The position numbers and the translations under genes were made by a program. The notes beneath the pieces were generated by a model. The model ran no database searches, was not told the origin of the DNA, and was given only the letters and a program-made list of their open reading frames with translations. DNA of 64,000 nt. Origin: Aldehydirespirator sp965116965. Its GTDB lineage: Bacteria; Actinomycetota; Acidimicrobiia; Acidimicrobiales; Aldehydirespiratoraceae. The stretch is taken from the NCBI GenBank assembly GCA_965116965.1, contig OZ220743.1, positions 806,001 through 870,000 on the forward strand, read 5' to 3'. The stretch's first letter is position 1. Every line of letters starts with the position of its first letter. Below are positions 27,155-36,148 of the stretch, one piece after another.

Positions 27155-28867
27155 ATGTCTGGCTTGTTGAGGTTCTGTTCGCGGTGCCTGCGGGCCGTGA
27201 GGAGCTTGTTCCTGTGGCGGATTTGTTGGTTGGTGGCCTTGGTCGCGGTGGGGTGCGCGCCGGCGCCGTCGGGGTCTGTGGTGGTGACCTCTGAGGGTGG
27301 CGACGACGGCGGGGCGCCCGCAGGCGAGGTGGTTGAGCCGGTCGCTTCGGACGGCGGCGGGATGCCGGTGGGCGCGACCCGCGATGAGGCGACGCCGGTG
27401 GGCGGGGCTCGGGGCGGGTTGGTGTCCGATGCCGGCGGGGTGTTCGCGGTGGTCGAGGCGGATGTGGTGTCTGCTGGGGAGATGGTGATCACTGTTGATG
27501 CCGGCGGCGGAGTGCTGGTCTTGGTGTCGGCGGGGATCGAGTCGTTGACGGTGCGCTGGATAGAGTCGTTCGCTCCCGATGCGGCCGGGTTCCGGTTGCG
27601 CTGGCGCGAGCGCCCCGTCGGAGAAGGCGAGGAACTGGCGTGGTCGAGCGTGGATCTGGACGCGTCGGTGCGCTCCTACACCATTGACGGGCTCGCGGCG
27701 GGGACCCGCTACCGGCTGCGGGTGACCGCGCTTGACGAGGACGGCCGCGAGGGCGACTCCGCGGTGGCGGGCTTCGAGACGCTCGCCCCGCCGGTGCGTG
27801 ACCTCACGGGCGCCGCCGTCGCCCACGACGCGGTCCGGTTGAGCTGGGACGGCCCCGCGGGCTGGTCACCGGTCGGTTATGTGCTCCAGTGGCGCCGGCA
27901 GGGCTCCGATGAGTTCCTGGGCCGTATGGAGCTGCCGCCGGGGCGGCGCAGCCAGACCGTGGAAGGCATCACCGGCGGCGTCAAGTACGTGTTCCGCATC
28001 ACGGCGCGCACCTCCACGGGCTGGCAGAGCAGACCCGCCTCCATCGGCGTCACCCCACCGGCCGCCCCCGACAGCGACCTAACCCTGGAAGTCAGCGTCC
28101 CGGGCTACTGCCTCGCCTACGAGGGCCACCGCGAGGGCACCATGCGCTTCAACCCCGACACCGAACTCTGGGAGAACGTCTACCAGCGCACCCTCGTGGC
28201 CGCGGTGCCGCTGCAATGGCGCATCACCGGCGGCAAGGCCCCCTACACCCTCACCGTGGCCGGAACCCAACACACCGGCGCCACCGGCGCCACCGAGGTC
28301 ACCTGCGCCCGGGCGGGCCTCGACTTGATGGACCTCCCCAGCCGCGAGACCAACGTCGTCGAATCCGGACCCAAGACCCTCACCATCGAAGCCCGAGACG
28401 CCACCGGCGACACCACCACCAGAACCGCCACCATCGAGATCATGGAACGCGCCGACACCGCCGCCGACGCATATGACGGGGACTACCTCGAGCCCGGCCG
28501 AACCTACCAGTACTTCGGGCTGTTCATCGAGATACCCGAAGGAGCCCGGATCGCCTACCTCGGCTCCATTGAGGCAGACTACGGCTACGAGGTGTTCACC
28601 GCGCCTCTCGAGGGCTCGCGCTGGACCGAGTTTCGCGTTGCCGCGCGGTCCGGCGCTGAGGCTCCCCCGCCCATCGGGCGCGTTGTCGTCCTCCGCGACG
28701 AATACGGTGGAGTCATGGGCCACTACAGAGTGCCGTTCACCGCAGCGGAGAATGCGTTCTGGGACCGGTTCCTGGCCCACATCCGCTTGATGCCGTTCCC
28801 CGAGGGCGACCTGCGAAACGAGGAGCCGCCCCCTTTATCCCCTAGCGGCGGCCAGGCTGCCCGGTAG
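27155..28867 (+). CDS. Second copy of the FN3 lipoprotein: N-terminal part ended by an in-frame TAG
   Basis: These 570 residues share signal peptide, two FN3 domains and the following beta-rich domain with the first copy. GGAGG upstream of ATG 27155 is a good ribosome site, only partly present for copy one. The frame ends at TAG 28865-28867; the first copy has CAG at the equivalent codon (ACCCGGCAGCCGCCC against GCCCGGTAGCCGCCC). The same frame resumes and stays open to 32713. A single C-to-T change has therefore split what was one reading frame of about 1,850 codons, unless TAG is read through. Confidence 0.7.
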   Translation: MSGLLRFCSRCLRAVRSLFLWRICWLVALVAVGCAPAPSGSVVVTSEGGDDGGAPAGEVVEPVASDGGGMPVGATRDEATPVGGARGGLVSDAGGVFAVVEADVVSAGEMVITVDAGGGVLVLVSAGIESLTVRWIESFAPDAAGFRLRWRERPVGEGEELAWSSVDLDASVRSYTIDGLAAGTRYRLRVTALDEDGREGDSAVAGFETLAPPVRDLTGAAVAHDAVRLSWDGPAGWSPVGYVLQWRRQGSDEFLGRMELPPGRRSQTVEGITGGVKYVFRITARTSTGWQSRPASIGVTPPAAPDSDLTLEVSVPGYCLAYEGHREGTMRFNPDTELWENVYQRTLVAAVPLQWRITGGKAPYTLTVAGTQHTGATGATEVTCARAGLDLMDLPSRETNVVESGPKTLTIEARDATGDTTTRTATIEIMERADTAADAYDGDYLEPGRTYQYFGLFIEIPEGARIAYLGSIEADYGYEVFTAPLEGSRWTEFRVAARSGAEAPPPIGRVVVLRDEYGGVMGHYRVPFTAAENAFWDRFLAHIRLMPFPEGDLRNEEPPPLSPSGGQAAR

Positions 28868-28879
28868 CCGCCCAGCAGG

Positions 28880-31800
28880 GTGCCGCGGTGCAGCGACGAC
28901 GGCACCAACCTGGTAGGCTTCAGGAGCCGCTTGTGGCGGCCCTACGGGCAGGTTCCCGACACCATCCCGGTGCTCCACGGCCTGTCCTGCGACCGGAGGG
29001 TGGCGGTGCACCCGTCGCTGCTGGTCGGCGATGCGATCACCGTCTGCATCCGTGGCGGCGCTCGCGACGGCCTGCTGGTGCCGGCTGTCGCGACCGCGGC
29101 CGGCGACTGGAACGACCTGCTCGCCCCCGGCCACGCCAATCCCGACCCGGCGTTGCGCCGGGGTCTCGGCTACGCCCCGTTCGCCTTCGACACAGCGAGC
29201 CCAGACTGTCCAAATGGCACCTCTGGAACCGACACCGAGTACATCCAGGTAGTCGACAGCCGTTCCTGCTACCTCGACACGACCACCACAAAATGTGCAG
29301 GGGGCGGAACACCTGCGACCGCGGACACACTGAAGTCCCTCGATCCCCCGAGGATCACGCGAAACGTAATGCAGATCCTCGTAGGCGAGGGTGACGACGA
29401 TGCTCAGATCCAGAGTGAGCTCGAGCGGCTGGTGCGTCACGAGTTGGGCCATTTCTTGGGGTTGGCGGACTACTTCGCGGGGTGTTGGCGGGTGGTGGAC
29501 AGCGCGGGCGTGGTGCAGCCTTCGGCGATGAGCTATGGGCAACTCGCGGGCGACACGCCCGACGGTACGCCGGACCCGGCGGGTTGTCGCTCCGATGATG
29601 CGATCACTGCCCGCGACTTGGAGGATCTGCATGCGATCTATCACCCGCTGGCGGTGTCGGGGTTGAGGTTCGAGCAAAGCGCGCTCGCCGGCCAGTGGCA
29701 GCTTCGCTGGAGGTCCTCGACGGTGACGCCGCCTGCTTTCAATGCTGTGTATCTCGGGGTGGCCCGGCGCGAGTTGTCGGCCCGTGATCCGCTGAGTGGC
29801 GCACCGGTGGGTCCGGCGGGGTGGGAGTTGTTCGGCCTGCAGCAGCCGGGCGAGAAGCTCTACCCCTTGCCTGCCTCTGCGGATTTGCGGGGCTATGAGT
29901 ACGCGGTGGTGGGCTTGACGCGAGGCGATCACCGCCGCGGCGAGGGCACAAACGTGGGATTGGGCCTGGAGCATCGGGCTCTGTCGTGGGCCGGGGGACG
30001 GGCGTGGACTGTGGGCGGTGTGTCCGATTCGGTGTCGGCGACGCCGGCGCGGGTGGCGGTTGCGGGGCCGGCCGCGGCTATTGCCGAGGGCGCGTCTGCG
30101 GTGTTCGCGGTGAGCCGCGCCGGCGCGACCGGTTCGGCTCTGGTCGTCGGTGTCAGTGTCTCCGAGACGGGCGATGTGGTCGCGCCGGGCGATGAGGGTT
30201 CTAGGTCTGTGACGATCCCCGTCGGTGCGAGCAGCGCCGTCTTCGAGGTGGCCACTGTGGACGACGGCGACGCCGAGGTCGACAGTGTCGTCACCGTCAC
30301 CGTCGCCGGCGGGGCCGGCTATGAGGTCGTGCCCCCCGGCGCGGTCGGTGTGACGGTGCGCGACGACGATCTCCCGCGGGTGGCGGTCGCCGCGGCCGGG
30401 TCTGCGGTCACCGAGGGCGATGCCGCGTTCTTCGCGCTCAGCCGGACCGGTTCCACAGCCTCGCCGCTGACGGTCGATGTGACTGTGTCGGAGGCCGGCG
30501 GCGATATGGTCGCGGCAGCCGATGAGGGGCCGAGGTCGGTCACGATCCCCGCGGGCGACGGCAGCGTCTCGTTCAGCGTCGCCACTACCGACGACAGCGT
30601 CGATGAGGGCGACAGCACCATCACCGTCAGCGTCGCCGGTGGGACCGGCTACGGCATCGTGTCGCCCGGCACGGCGAGCGTCACGGTCAGCGACGACGAC
30701 GAGGCGCAACTGCCGTACGTCTATCTTCGGGGGCGGTCGACGCTGCCGGTGACGGAGGGCGCTTCTCTGATCTTCGAGCTCTCCAGCGGCTACCGCGACC
30801 CGATGACGACGCCCGTGGCGGTGAATGTGAGGGTTAGCGAGACCGGCGGCGTGGTCGCCGCGGACGACATCGGGTCCAGGACGGTAACGATCGCGGCGGG
30901 CGACCGACGGGCGACGTTCGCGGTGGCGACATCCGACGACGGCGTCGCCGAGGACGACAGCATCGTCACCGTCGAAGTCACCGCCGGGACCGGCTACTCG
31001 TTCTCCCCGTTCTTCGGTTCCGGGAGCGTCGCCGTCTACGACAACGACGACACGCTGCCGACGGTCGCCGTCCGGCCAGTGCGGTCACCGATTGACGAGG
31101 GCTATTCTGCCGCGTACACGGTGATCCACACGGGAGCGACGACCACGCCGCTCACCGTCGCGTTGACCGTTACCCAGAGCGGCGACATGCTCCACCCGTC
31201 GGAGACGGGGACCAGATCGTTCACGATCCCCGCAGGCGCCAATCGCTCCACGTTCAGTCTGGACTTCATCGACGACACTGCCGACAAGTGGGGCGGCACC
31301 GTCACGGTGGCCGTCGCGAGCGGGACCGGCTACAGAGTCGGCTCGCCCAGTTCCGCGGCCGTCATCGTCTACGACAATGAAGACTACTCCGAGATTGATG
31401 TTCGTCCGGTCGCTTCGCCGGTGAGCGAGGGCGCTGCCGCCGGCTTCACGGTCTCCCGATGGCGCCCTGCCGGCGAACCGGTGACCGTGGAGTTGCGCGT
31501 CAGCGAGACCGGCGACATGGTCTCGCTAGCGCCGCAGGCGTCGGTCATCATCCCTGCGGGCGACTCCAGCACCATCCTTGAGGTGCCGACCGTCGACGAC
31601 GGCGACAGCGAGGCCGACAGCGTCGTCACGGCCGCCGCCGTCAGCGTGGACGGCGACTTGTCCGCTGTCCACCCGTCGAGCTACGGCGCGTCCGCGAGCG
31701 TCACCGTCCACGACAACGAGTACACCGCGCCGCGGGTCGTCATCTCGTCGTCGCGATGGTCGCCGTACGAGGGCCGCCCGGCGACCTTCACGGTCAGCCG

Positions 31801-32713
31801 CAGCGGCGACACGTCGTCAGCGCTGACCGTCGCGCTAGAGGTCACCGAGACTGGTGACGTGATGTCGGGCGCGGCGCCAACAGCGGTGACGATCCCCGTC
31901 GGAGCGGCCAGCATCGACTTCGACGTCGCCACCACCGACGACGGCCTGGACGAAGACGACAGCGTCATCACCGCCAGTATCGCAACCAGCACCGGCTACG
32001 TGGTCGGCACGCCCGGCAGCGCGAGCATCCCGGTCGAGGACGACGACTTCAGCAGGCTGCCCGAAGTCGAAATCGTGCAGGGAGCGTGGGACGCGACCGA
32101 GGGCGGAGCATTGAGCTTCACGGTCAGTCGCACCGGCCCGCGTGACCGGCCGCTCACCGTGGCGCTGGGCGTCAGCGAGACCGGTGAGGTACTGTCGGCG
32201 CCGGTGCCCGTGTCGGTGACGATCCCCGCCGTCGAGGCTCATGCCACCTTTGAGGTCGCCACCGACGACGACGGCGTCGAGGAGGACGACAGCGTCGTCA
32301 CTGCCGCCATCGTTTCCGGTGCCGGCTACACCGTCGGCACGCCGAGTTCGGCGCGTGTCCCAGTGTACGACAATGATGCCCCGCCCACGGTCTCAGTTCG
32401 GCCGGAGACGACGGCGGTCACCGAGGGAGCCCTCGCCCGCTTCACCGTCCACCGCACCGGCCCGACAACCGGTTGGCTGCGCGTCGAGTTGAACGTCACC
32501 GAGACCGGCGACATGGTCGTCTCCGGCGACGAAGCACCCGTATCGGTCACGATCCGTGCCGGCGAGGCCAGCGCCACATTGGAGGTCGCCACCGTCGACG
32601 ACACTCTCGACGAGGACGGCAGCGCCATCACCGCCGCACTCGCCCGCCGCCGCCAATACGCGATCGGCACTCCCGGCTCTGCGACCATCACCGTCGACGA
32701 CAACGATCCTTAA
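28880..32713 (+). CDS. Metzincin-like protease with eight Calx-beta-like repeats, 3' part of the split gene
   Basis: It is in the same frame as 27155-28867. If initiated separately, GTG at 28880 gives 1277 residues without a signal peptide. The protease domain has HELGHFLGLADYF (HExxHxxGxxD) near residue 190 and a Met-turn-like SAMSYG about 35 residues later, so Zn2+ with Asp as third ligand is likely, as in snapalysin-type enzymes. From about 390 to the end run eight Calx-beta-like repeats of roughly 110 residues, each opening with a V-T-EG motif and closing with VxDND or DDD, expected to bind Ca2+. This looks like a large exported or surface protein. Confidence 0.65.
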   Translation: MPRCSDDGTNLVGFRSRLWRPYGQVPDTIPVLHGLSCDRRVAVHPSLLVGDAITVCIRGGARDGLLVPAVATAAGDWNDLLAPGHANPDPALRRGLGYAPFAFDTASPDCPNGTSGTDTEYIQVVDSRSCYLDTTTTKCAGGGTPATADTLKSLDPPRITRNVMQILVGEGDDDAQIQSELERLVRHELGHFLGLADYFAGCWRVVDSAGVVQPSAMSYGQLAGDTPDGTPDPAGCRSDDAITARDLEDLHAIYHPLAVSGLRFEQSALAGQWQLRWRSSTVTPPAFNAVYLGVARRELSARDPLSGAPVGPAGWELFGLQQPGEKLYPLPASADLRGYEYAVVGLTRGDHRRGEGTNVGLGLEHRALSWAGGRAWTVGGVSDSVSATPARVAVAGPAAAIAEGASAVFAVSRAGATGSALVVGVSVSETGDVVAPGDEGSRSVTIPVGASSAVFEVATVDDGDAEVDSVVTVTVAGGAGYEVVPPGAVGVTVRDDDLPRVAVAAAGSAVTEGDAAFFALSRTGSTASPLTVDVTVSEAGGDMVAAADEGPRSVTIPAGDGSVSFSVATTDDSVDEGDSTITVSVAGGTGYGIVSPGTASVTVSDDDEAQLPYVYLRGRSTLPVTEGASLIFELSSGYRDPMTTPVAVNVRVSETGGVVAADDIGSRTVTIAAGDRRATFAVATSDDGVAEDDSIVTVEVTAGTGYSFSPFFGSGSVAVYDNDDTLPTVAVRPVRSPIDEGYSAAYTVIHTGATTTPLTVALTVTQSGDMLHPSETGTRSFTIPAGANRSTFSLDFIDDTADKWGGTVTVAVASGTGYRVGSPSSAAVIVYDNEDYSEIDVRPVASPVSEGAAAGFTVSRWRPAGEPVTVELRVSETGDMVSLAPQASVIIPAGDSSTILEVPTVDDGDSEADSVVTAAAVSVDGDLSAVHPSSYGASASVTVHDNEYTAPRVVISSSRWSPYEGRPATFTVSRSGDTSSALTVALEVTETGDVMSGAAPTAVTIPVGAASIDFDVATTDDGLDEDDSVITASIATSTGYVVGTPGSASIPVEDDDFSRLPEVEIVQGAWDATEGGALSFTVSRTGPRDRPLTVALGVSETGEVLSAPVPVSVTIPAVEAHATFEVATDDDGVEEDDSVVTAAIVSGAGYTVGTPSSARVPVYDNDAPPTVSVRPETTAVTEGALARFTVHRTGPTTGWLRVELNVTETGDMVVSGDEAPVSVTIRAGEASATLEVATVDDTLDEDGSAITAALARRRQYAIGTPGSATITVDDNDP

Positions 32714-32778
32714 CGGCCCCGAGCCGTCAGAGCCAGGCGGGAATAGGGCGGACCGGCGGAAATTTCTTGCCGCCGGAC

Positions 32779-32807
32779 TTGCAATTGTCGCATAACAGTG
32801 GTGTAAT
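32779..32807 (+). promoter_or_regulatory. Candidate whiB promoter
   Basis: TTGCAA (32779-32784) and TGTAAT (32802-32807) are separated by 17 bp and lie in an AT-rich patch that stands out from the surrounding GC-rich DNA. The start codon is about 78 bp downstream, leaving room for a leader. Confidence 0.4.
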
Positions 32808-32884
32808 TACATCGATGGCACCGGGCGGGGACCGAGCCTGAGCCCCAACGCCGGGGTTCGTAGGTCGTCATGGAGGAGTATCGA

Positions 32885-33160
32885 ATGGAGTTACACGGCA
32901 TCTTTCCGGCCGAGGACATGTCCTGGCAGCGCGAGGCCAACTGCCTGGGAGTGCATCCCGACCTCTTCTTCCCGGAGCGGGGCGCCTCCACACGCGAGGC
33001 CAAGGAAGTGTGCAAGGGCTGCGTGGTGCGCGAGGAATGCCTGGAGTTCGCCCTGAACAACGGAGAGAAGTTCGGTATCTGGGGCGGCAAGAGCGAGAGG
33101 GAGCGCCGTGGCCTCCGGCGGGCCCGCGGGCTGCAGCGCCGAGCAGTCGTCAGCGCTTGA
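32885..33160 (+). CDS. WhiB-family iron-sulfur regulator
   Basis: This 91-residue protein has the four WhiB cysteines (Cys20, Cys43, Cys46, Cys52; the middle pair as CKGC), which hold a [4Fe-4S] cluster. It also has the GIWGG turn and a basic C-terminal tail (SERERRGLRRAR) for DNA or sigma-factor contact. WhiB proteins are restricted to Actinobacteria and their phages. ATG 32885 is preferred over ATG 32870 because GGAGGAG lies at the right distance before it. It is a single gene with its own upstream region. Confidence 0.9.
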   Translation: MELHGIFPAEDMSWQREANCLGVHPDLFFPERGASTREAKEVCKGCVVREECLEFALNNGEKFGIWGGKSERERRGLRRARGLQRRAVVSA

Positions 33161-33232
33161 GCACCCAGAAACCGGAATCCTGTTCCACAGCCCGGATGCG
33201 GCTGTGGACATAGCGCGGTATGATTGCCAGCG

Positions 33233-33463
33233 ATGCCAAACATCGGTGCACCTGAACTCCTCATCATCCTGGTGCTCGTCCTGCTGGTGTTCGGCGGGGC
33301 GAAACTCCCGAAGCTCGCCCGCTCGTTGGGCCAGGCGCAGCGCGAGTTCAAGGACGGTCTGTCCGAAGCCGCCCACGAGGGCGAGTCCTCTTCAGGCGGC
33401 GGCCAAGCGGCCGGCGGCGACAACTCGGGCGGAGGGGCCTCGGGCAAGAACGGCTCCGCCTGA
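33233..33463 (+). CDS. tatA: Twin-arginine translocase subunit TatA/E
   Basis: This 76-residue protein has one N-terminal membrane helix (ELLIILVLVLLVF), the conserved Phe-Gly at 20-21 and an amphipathic helix KLPKLARSLGQAQREFKDG. A Gly/Ser-rich tail follows. TatA oligomers form the conduit for folded proteins at the membrane. ATG 33233 is chosen because MPNIGAPELL is the usual N-terminus; a TTG nine bases earlier is also in frame. No tatC is nearby. Confidence 0.88.
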   Translation: MPNIGAPELLIILVLVLLVFGGAKLPKLARSLGQAQREFKDGLSEAAHEGESSSGGGQAAGGDNSGGGASGKNGSA

Positions 33464-33489
33464 GAGCCTCAGGACGGGGTGAGACCTAG

Positions 33490-33795
33490 ATGACGCTCGC
33501 GGACGTCGACCTCGAACCGGTCGACGAGACGCCGGTAGGCCAGGCCACCATCACATATCTCGGGCCGGTCGCGCCTCACTGGGAGATCCGTGCCGTCTAC
33601 GGGGACGTCGACTTCATGAACGCCTTCCAGGACCGGGTCCACGCCCGCCTGCTGCTGCTGCCCCCCCACGATCCACAGTTCCGCCGCAACCGTGAGCGGG
33701 TCAACCGCGACGCCGAGCGCGAGCGCATCATCGTGGACTGGGACCTCGGCTACCCGGAGGAAGAAGACGAGTATCCCCGCCGGGAGCGGACCTGA
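33490..33795 (+). CDS. Small conserved-looking protein of unknown function
   Basis: This 101-residue soluble protein has no recognised domain. The first half is mixed beta-like (ATITYLGPVAPHWEIRAVYG). The second half is charged, rich in Arg, Asp and Glu, and ends in DLGYPEEEDEYPRRERT. It lies between tatA and ppk1 on the same strand. Codon usage is consistent with the neighbours, supporting a real gene. Confidence 0.6.
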   Translation: MTLADVDLEPVDETPVGQATITYLGPVAPHWEIRAVYGDVDFMNAFQDRVHARLLLLPPHDPQFRRNRERVNRDAERERIIVDWDLGYPEEEDEYPRRERT

Positions 33796-33823
33796 CCGCG
33801 GCCCGGCCCGGTAGCGGGGGTAC

Positions 33824-33868
33824 CGGGCCCGAGCGGCCCGTGAGCGAAGCGAACCAGAGCGGGGGTAC
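33824..33868. repeat. Single GAGCGGCCCGTGAGCGAAGCG intergenic repeat
   Basis: A member of the second intergenic repeat family (GAGCGGCCCGTGAGCGAAGC then GAACCAGAGCGGGGG), located immediately before the ppk1 start, so that its AGAGCGGGGG end could contribute to the ribosome site region. Confidence 0.5.
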
Positions 33869-33874
33869 AGGACG

Positions 33875-35962
33875 ATGATCAGCGTCGGTGGATGGTCCAA
33901 GCCTCTAACCGACTACCTCAGCCGGGAGATCTCGTGGCTGGCCTTCAACGCCCGCGTTCTCGCCCTCGCCGACGACGGCGACGTCCCCCTGCTGGAGCAG
34001 GCCAGGTATCTCAGCATCTTCGCCACCAACCTCGACGAGTTCTTCCAAGTCCGGGTGTCGGGGCTGGCCGACCGGGTTGCAGCCGAACTGACCGAGCGCA
34101 CCCTCGACGGGCACACGCCCGCCGAGCAACTCCACGAAGTCCGCCGGATCGCCTCAGAGCTCTGCCAAGAGCAGCAGCGCCTCTTCCTCGAGAAGGTCAA
34201 CCCGGCCCTGGAGGCCGAGGGCATACACCTGCTCACCCCCGACAGGATCAGCCCCCAAGAGGCCGCCCACCTCCGCGAGCACTTCGAGCAGCGGGTCTTC
34301 CCGGTGCTCACGCCCTTGGCCGTCGACCCCGGGCACCCGTTCCCGTTCATCTCGGACCTCTCGCTGAACCTGGCCGTCCTCATGCGCGACCCGATCGACT
34401 CGGAGCGGCGGTTCGCCCGAGTCAAGGTTCCCGCCACCCTCGACCGCTGGGTGGAGACCAGCGAGGGCTCCAGCCGGTTCGTAGCCCTCGAGGATGTGAT
34501 CGCGGCCCATCTGGACATGCTCTTCCCGGGCATGGAGGTGCTGGAGCATCACAGCTTCCGAATCACCCGCAACGCCGACCTCACCCTCAACGACGAGGAC
34601 GCCGACGACCTGCTGACCGCGGTGGAGATGGAGCTGCGCCGGCGCCGCTTCCAGTGGGCCGTCCGCCTCGAGGTGGCCGACTCGATGTCGGACGAAGTGC
34701 TCGACCTGCTGCTGCGCGAGCTCAACCTGACTGCGGACGCCCTCGTGCGGGTGCGGGGTCCGATCGACTTGGGCGGCCTCAACGAGATCGCGGACCTCCC
34801 CCGGCCCGAGCTGAGGTGGCCCCACTGGCGCGGCATCACCGAGCCGGAGCTGCTGACCGAGGACGGCCCGGCCGACTTCTTCAAGGTGCTGCGCTCCGGC
34901 GACCTGCTCGTGCACCATCCCTACTCGTCGTTCAGCCGCTCGGTGGGCGCGCTCATCCACCAGGCCGCCAGAGATCCGGCCGTGCTGGCCATCAAGCTCA
35001 CGCTGTACCGCACCTCTGGCGACAGCCCCATCATCGACGCTCTGGTGGCCGCGGCCGAGAGGGGCAAGCAGGTGGCGGTGCTGGTGGAGTTGAAGGCCCG
35101 CTTCGACGAGGCCCAGAACATCGGCTGGGCCAGGCGGCTGGAGCAGGCCGGCGCCCACGTGGCCTACGGCCTGGTCGGCCTCAAGATCCATGCCAAGATC
35201 GCCATGATCGTGCGGGAGGAGCCCGACGGCATCCGCCGCTACTGCCACATCGGCACCGGCAACTACAACCACCGCACCGCTCGGCTCTATGAGGACTTCG
35301 GCCTGCTCACCGCCGATCCGGAGGTAGGAGCGGACGTGGCCGGCCTGTTCAACCAACTCACCGGCTACGGCCACAGCCTCGACCACGGGCACCTGATCAC
35401 CGCGCCCGAGCAACTCCGGCCCCGCATCTCCGAGCTGGTCGAGCAGGAGATGCACGTCCCCGGCGGCGGGCGCATCATCATGAAGCTGAACTCGCTGGCC
35501 GACGGGCCGATGATCGATCAGCTCTACAAGGCGTCTCAGGCCGGCGTGGAGATCGACCTGATCGTGCGAGGCCTGTGCAGTCTGCGGCCGGGTGTGGAGG
35601 GCCTGTCGGAGACGATACGGGTGCGATCCATAGTGGGCCGGTTCCTGGAGCACTCCCGCATCTACCACTTCGCCAACGGGGACGGCCTGGGCCGTCCCGC
35701 CACCTACATCGGCTCCGCGGACATACTCACCCGCAACCTGGACCGGCGGGTGGAGGCGCTCGTGCGGGTGGACGAGCCGCGGCTGGCTGCCCGGGTGATG
35801 GAGGTGGCGGAGGTGAACCTCACCGACGAGCGCCTGGCCTGGACGCTGGACTCCCAGGGCGTCTGGACCCGCTGCGACCGCGGCGCCGACACCGACACCC
35901 ACGTCAGGCTCCAGCAGCTGGCCTTGAACCGGGCCCGTCCCGGCGAGCGCGTCCTCCCCTGA
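33875..35962 (+). CDS. ppk1: Polyphosphate kinase 1
   Basis: This 695-residue enzyme reversibly transfers the ATP gamma-phosphate to polyphosphate, for phosphate storage and stress survival. The N-terminal domain opens with the typical SREISWLAFNARVL and NLDEFFQVRV. The autophosphorylated His is His439 in GLKIHAKIA, and the second conserved His is His593 in FLEHSRIYHF. HIGTGNYNHRTARLYEDFGL follows the first. Full-length for the family; ATG start at 33875. Confidence 0.95.
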   Translation: MISVGGWSKPLTDYLSREISWLAFNARVLALADDGDVPLLEQARYLSIFATNLDEFFQVRVSGLADRVAAELTERTLDGHTPAEQLHEVRRIASELCQEQQRLFLEKVNPALEAEGIHLLTPDRISPQEAAHLREHFEQRVFPVLTPLAVDPGHPFPFISDLSLNLAVLMRDPIDSERRFARVKVPATLDRWVETSEGSSRFVALEDVIAAHLDMLFPGMEVLEHHSFRITRNADLTLNDEDADDLLTAVEMELRRRRFQWAVRLEVADSMSDEVLDLLLRELNLTADALVRVRGPIDLGGLNEIADLPRPELRWPHWRGITEPELLTEDGPADFFKVLRSGDLLVHHPYSSFSRSVGALIHQAARDPAVLAIKLTLYRTSGDSPIIDALVAAAERGKQVAVLVELKARFDEAQNIGWARRLEQAGAHVAYGLVGLKIHAKIAMIVREEPDGIRRYCHIGTGNYNHRTARLYEDFGLLTADPEVGADVAGLFNQLTGYGHSLDHGHLITAPEQLRPRISELVEQEMHVPGGGRIIMKLNSLADGPMIDQLYKASQAGVEIDLIVRGLCSLRPGVEGLSETIRVRSIVGRFLEHSRIYHFANGDGLGRPATYIGSADILTRNLDRRVEALVRVDEPRLAARVMEVAEVNLTDERLAWTLDSQGVWTRCDRGADTDTHVRLQQLALNRARPGERVLP

Positions 35963-35994
35963 GCCGACGCCGAGCTTGCGAGGGCCCTTGGGTC

Positions 35995-36127
35995 CGGCGG
36001 CCTGTGTGCGCAGTGAACATGTGCGGGAAATGACACCGCTGCGTCGCGACTGGCGTCCAACCGGCGGCCTGTGTGCGCAGTGAACATGTGCGGGAAATGA
36101 CACCGCTGCGTCGCGACTGGCGTCCAA
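35995..36127. repeat. Two 67-bp direct repeats downstream of ppk1
   Basis: Units starting GGCGGCCTGTGTGCGCAGTG recur with a 67-bp period and differ only at their far ends. The core GTGCGCAGTGAACATGTGCGGG is a variant of the GTGAGCGCAGCGAACAGGAGCGGG family. They occupy the gap between ppk1 and the MFS gene. Confidence 0.7.
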
Positions 36128-36148
36128 TTCGCGTCCTACCCTGAGCCG

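Noticed and set aside
26843..27826. Minus-strand open frame spanning the junction of the duplicated genes, and its twin at 25148-25828
   Set aside because: Both copies are antisense images of the FN3 genes and lack any recognisable domain.
28865..28867. Programmed stop-codon readthrough as the main explanation for the split gene
   Set aside because: There is no visible readthrough signal, and a one-base mutation relative to the tandem copy is the simpler explanation; readthrough is kept only as an alternative.
32870..32884. Upstream ATG for whiB
   Set aside because: The ATG at 32885 has a well-spaced GGAGGAG before it and gives the usual WhiB length; the earlier ATG has no ribosome site.
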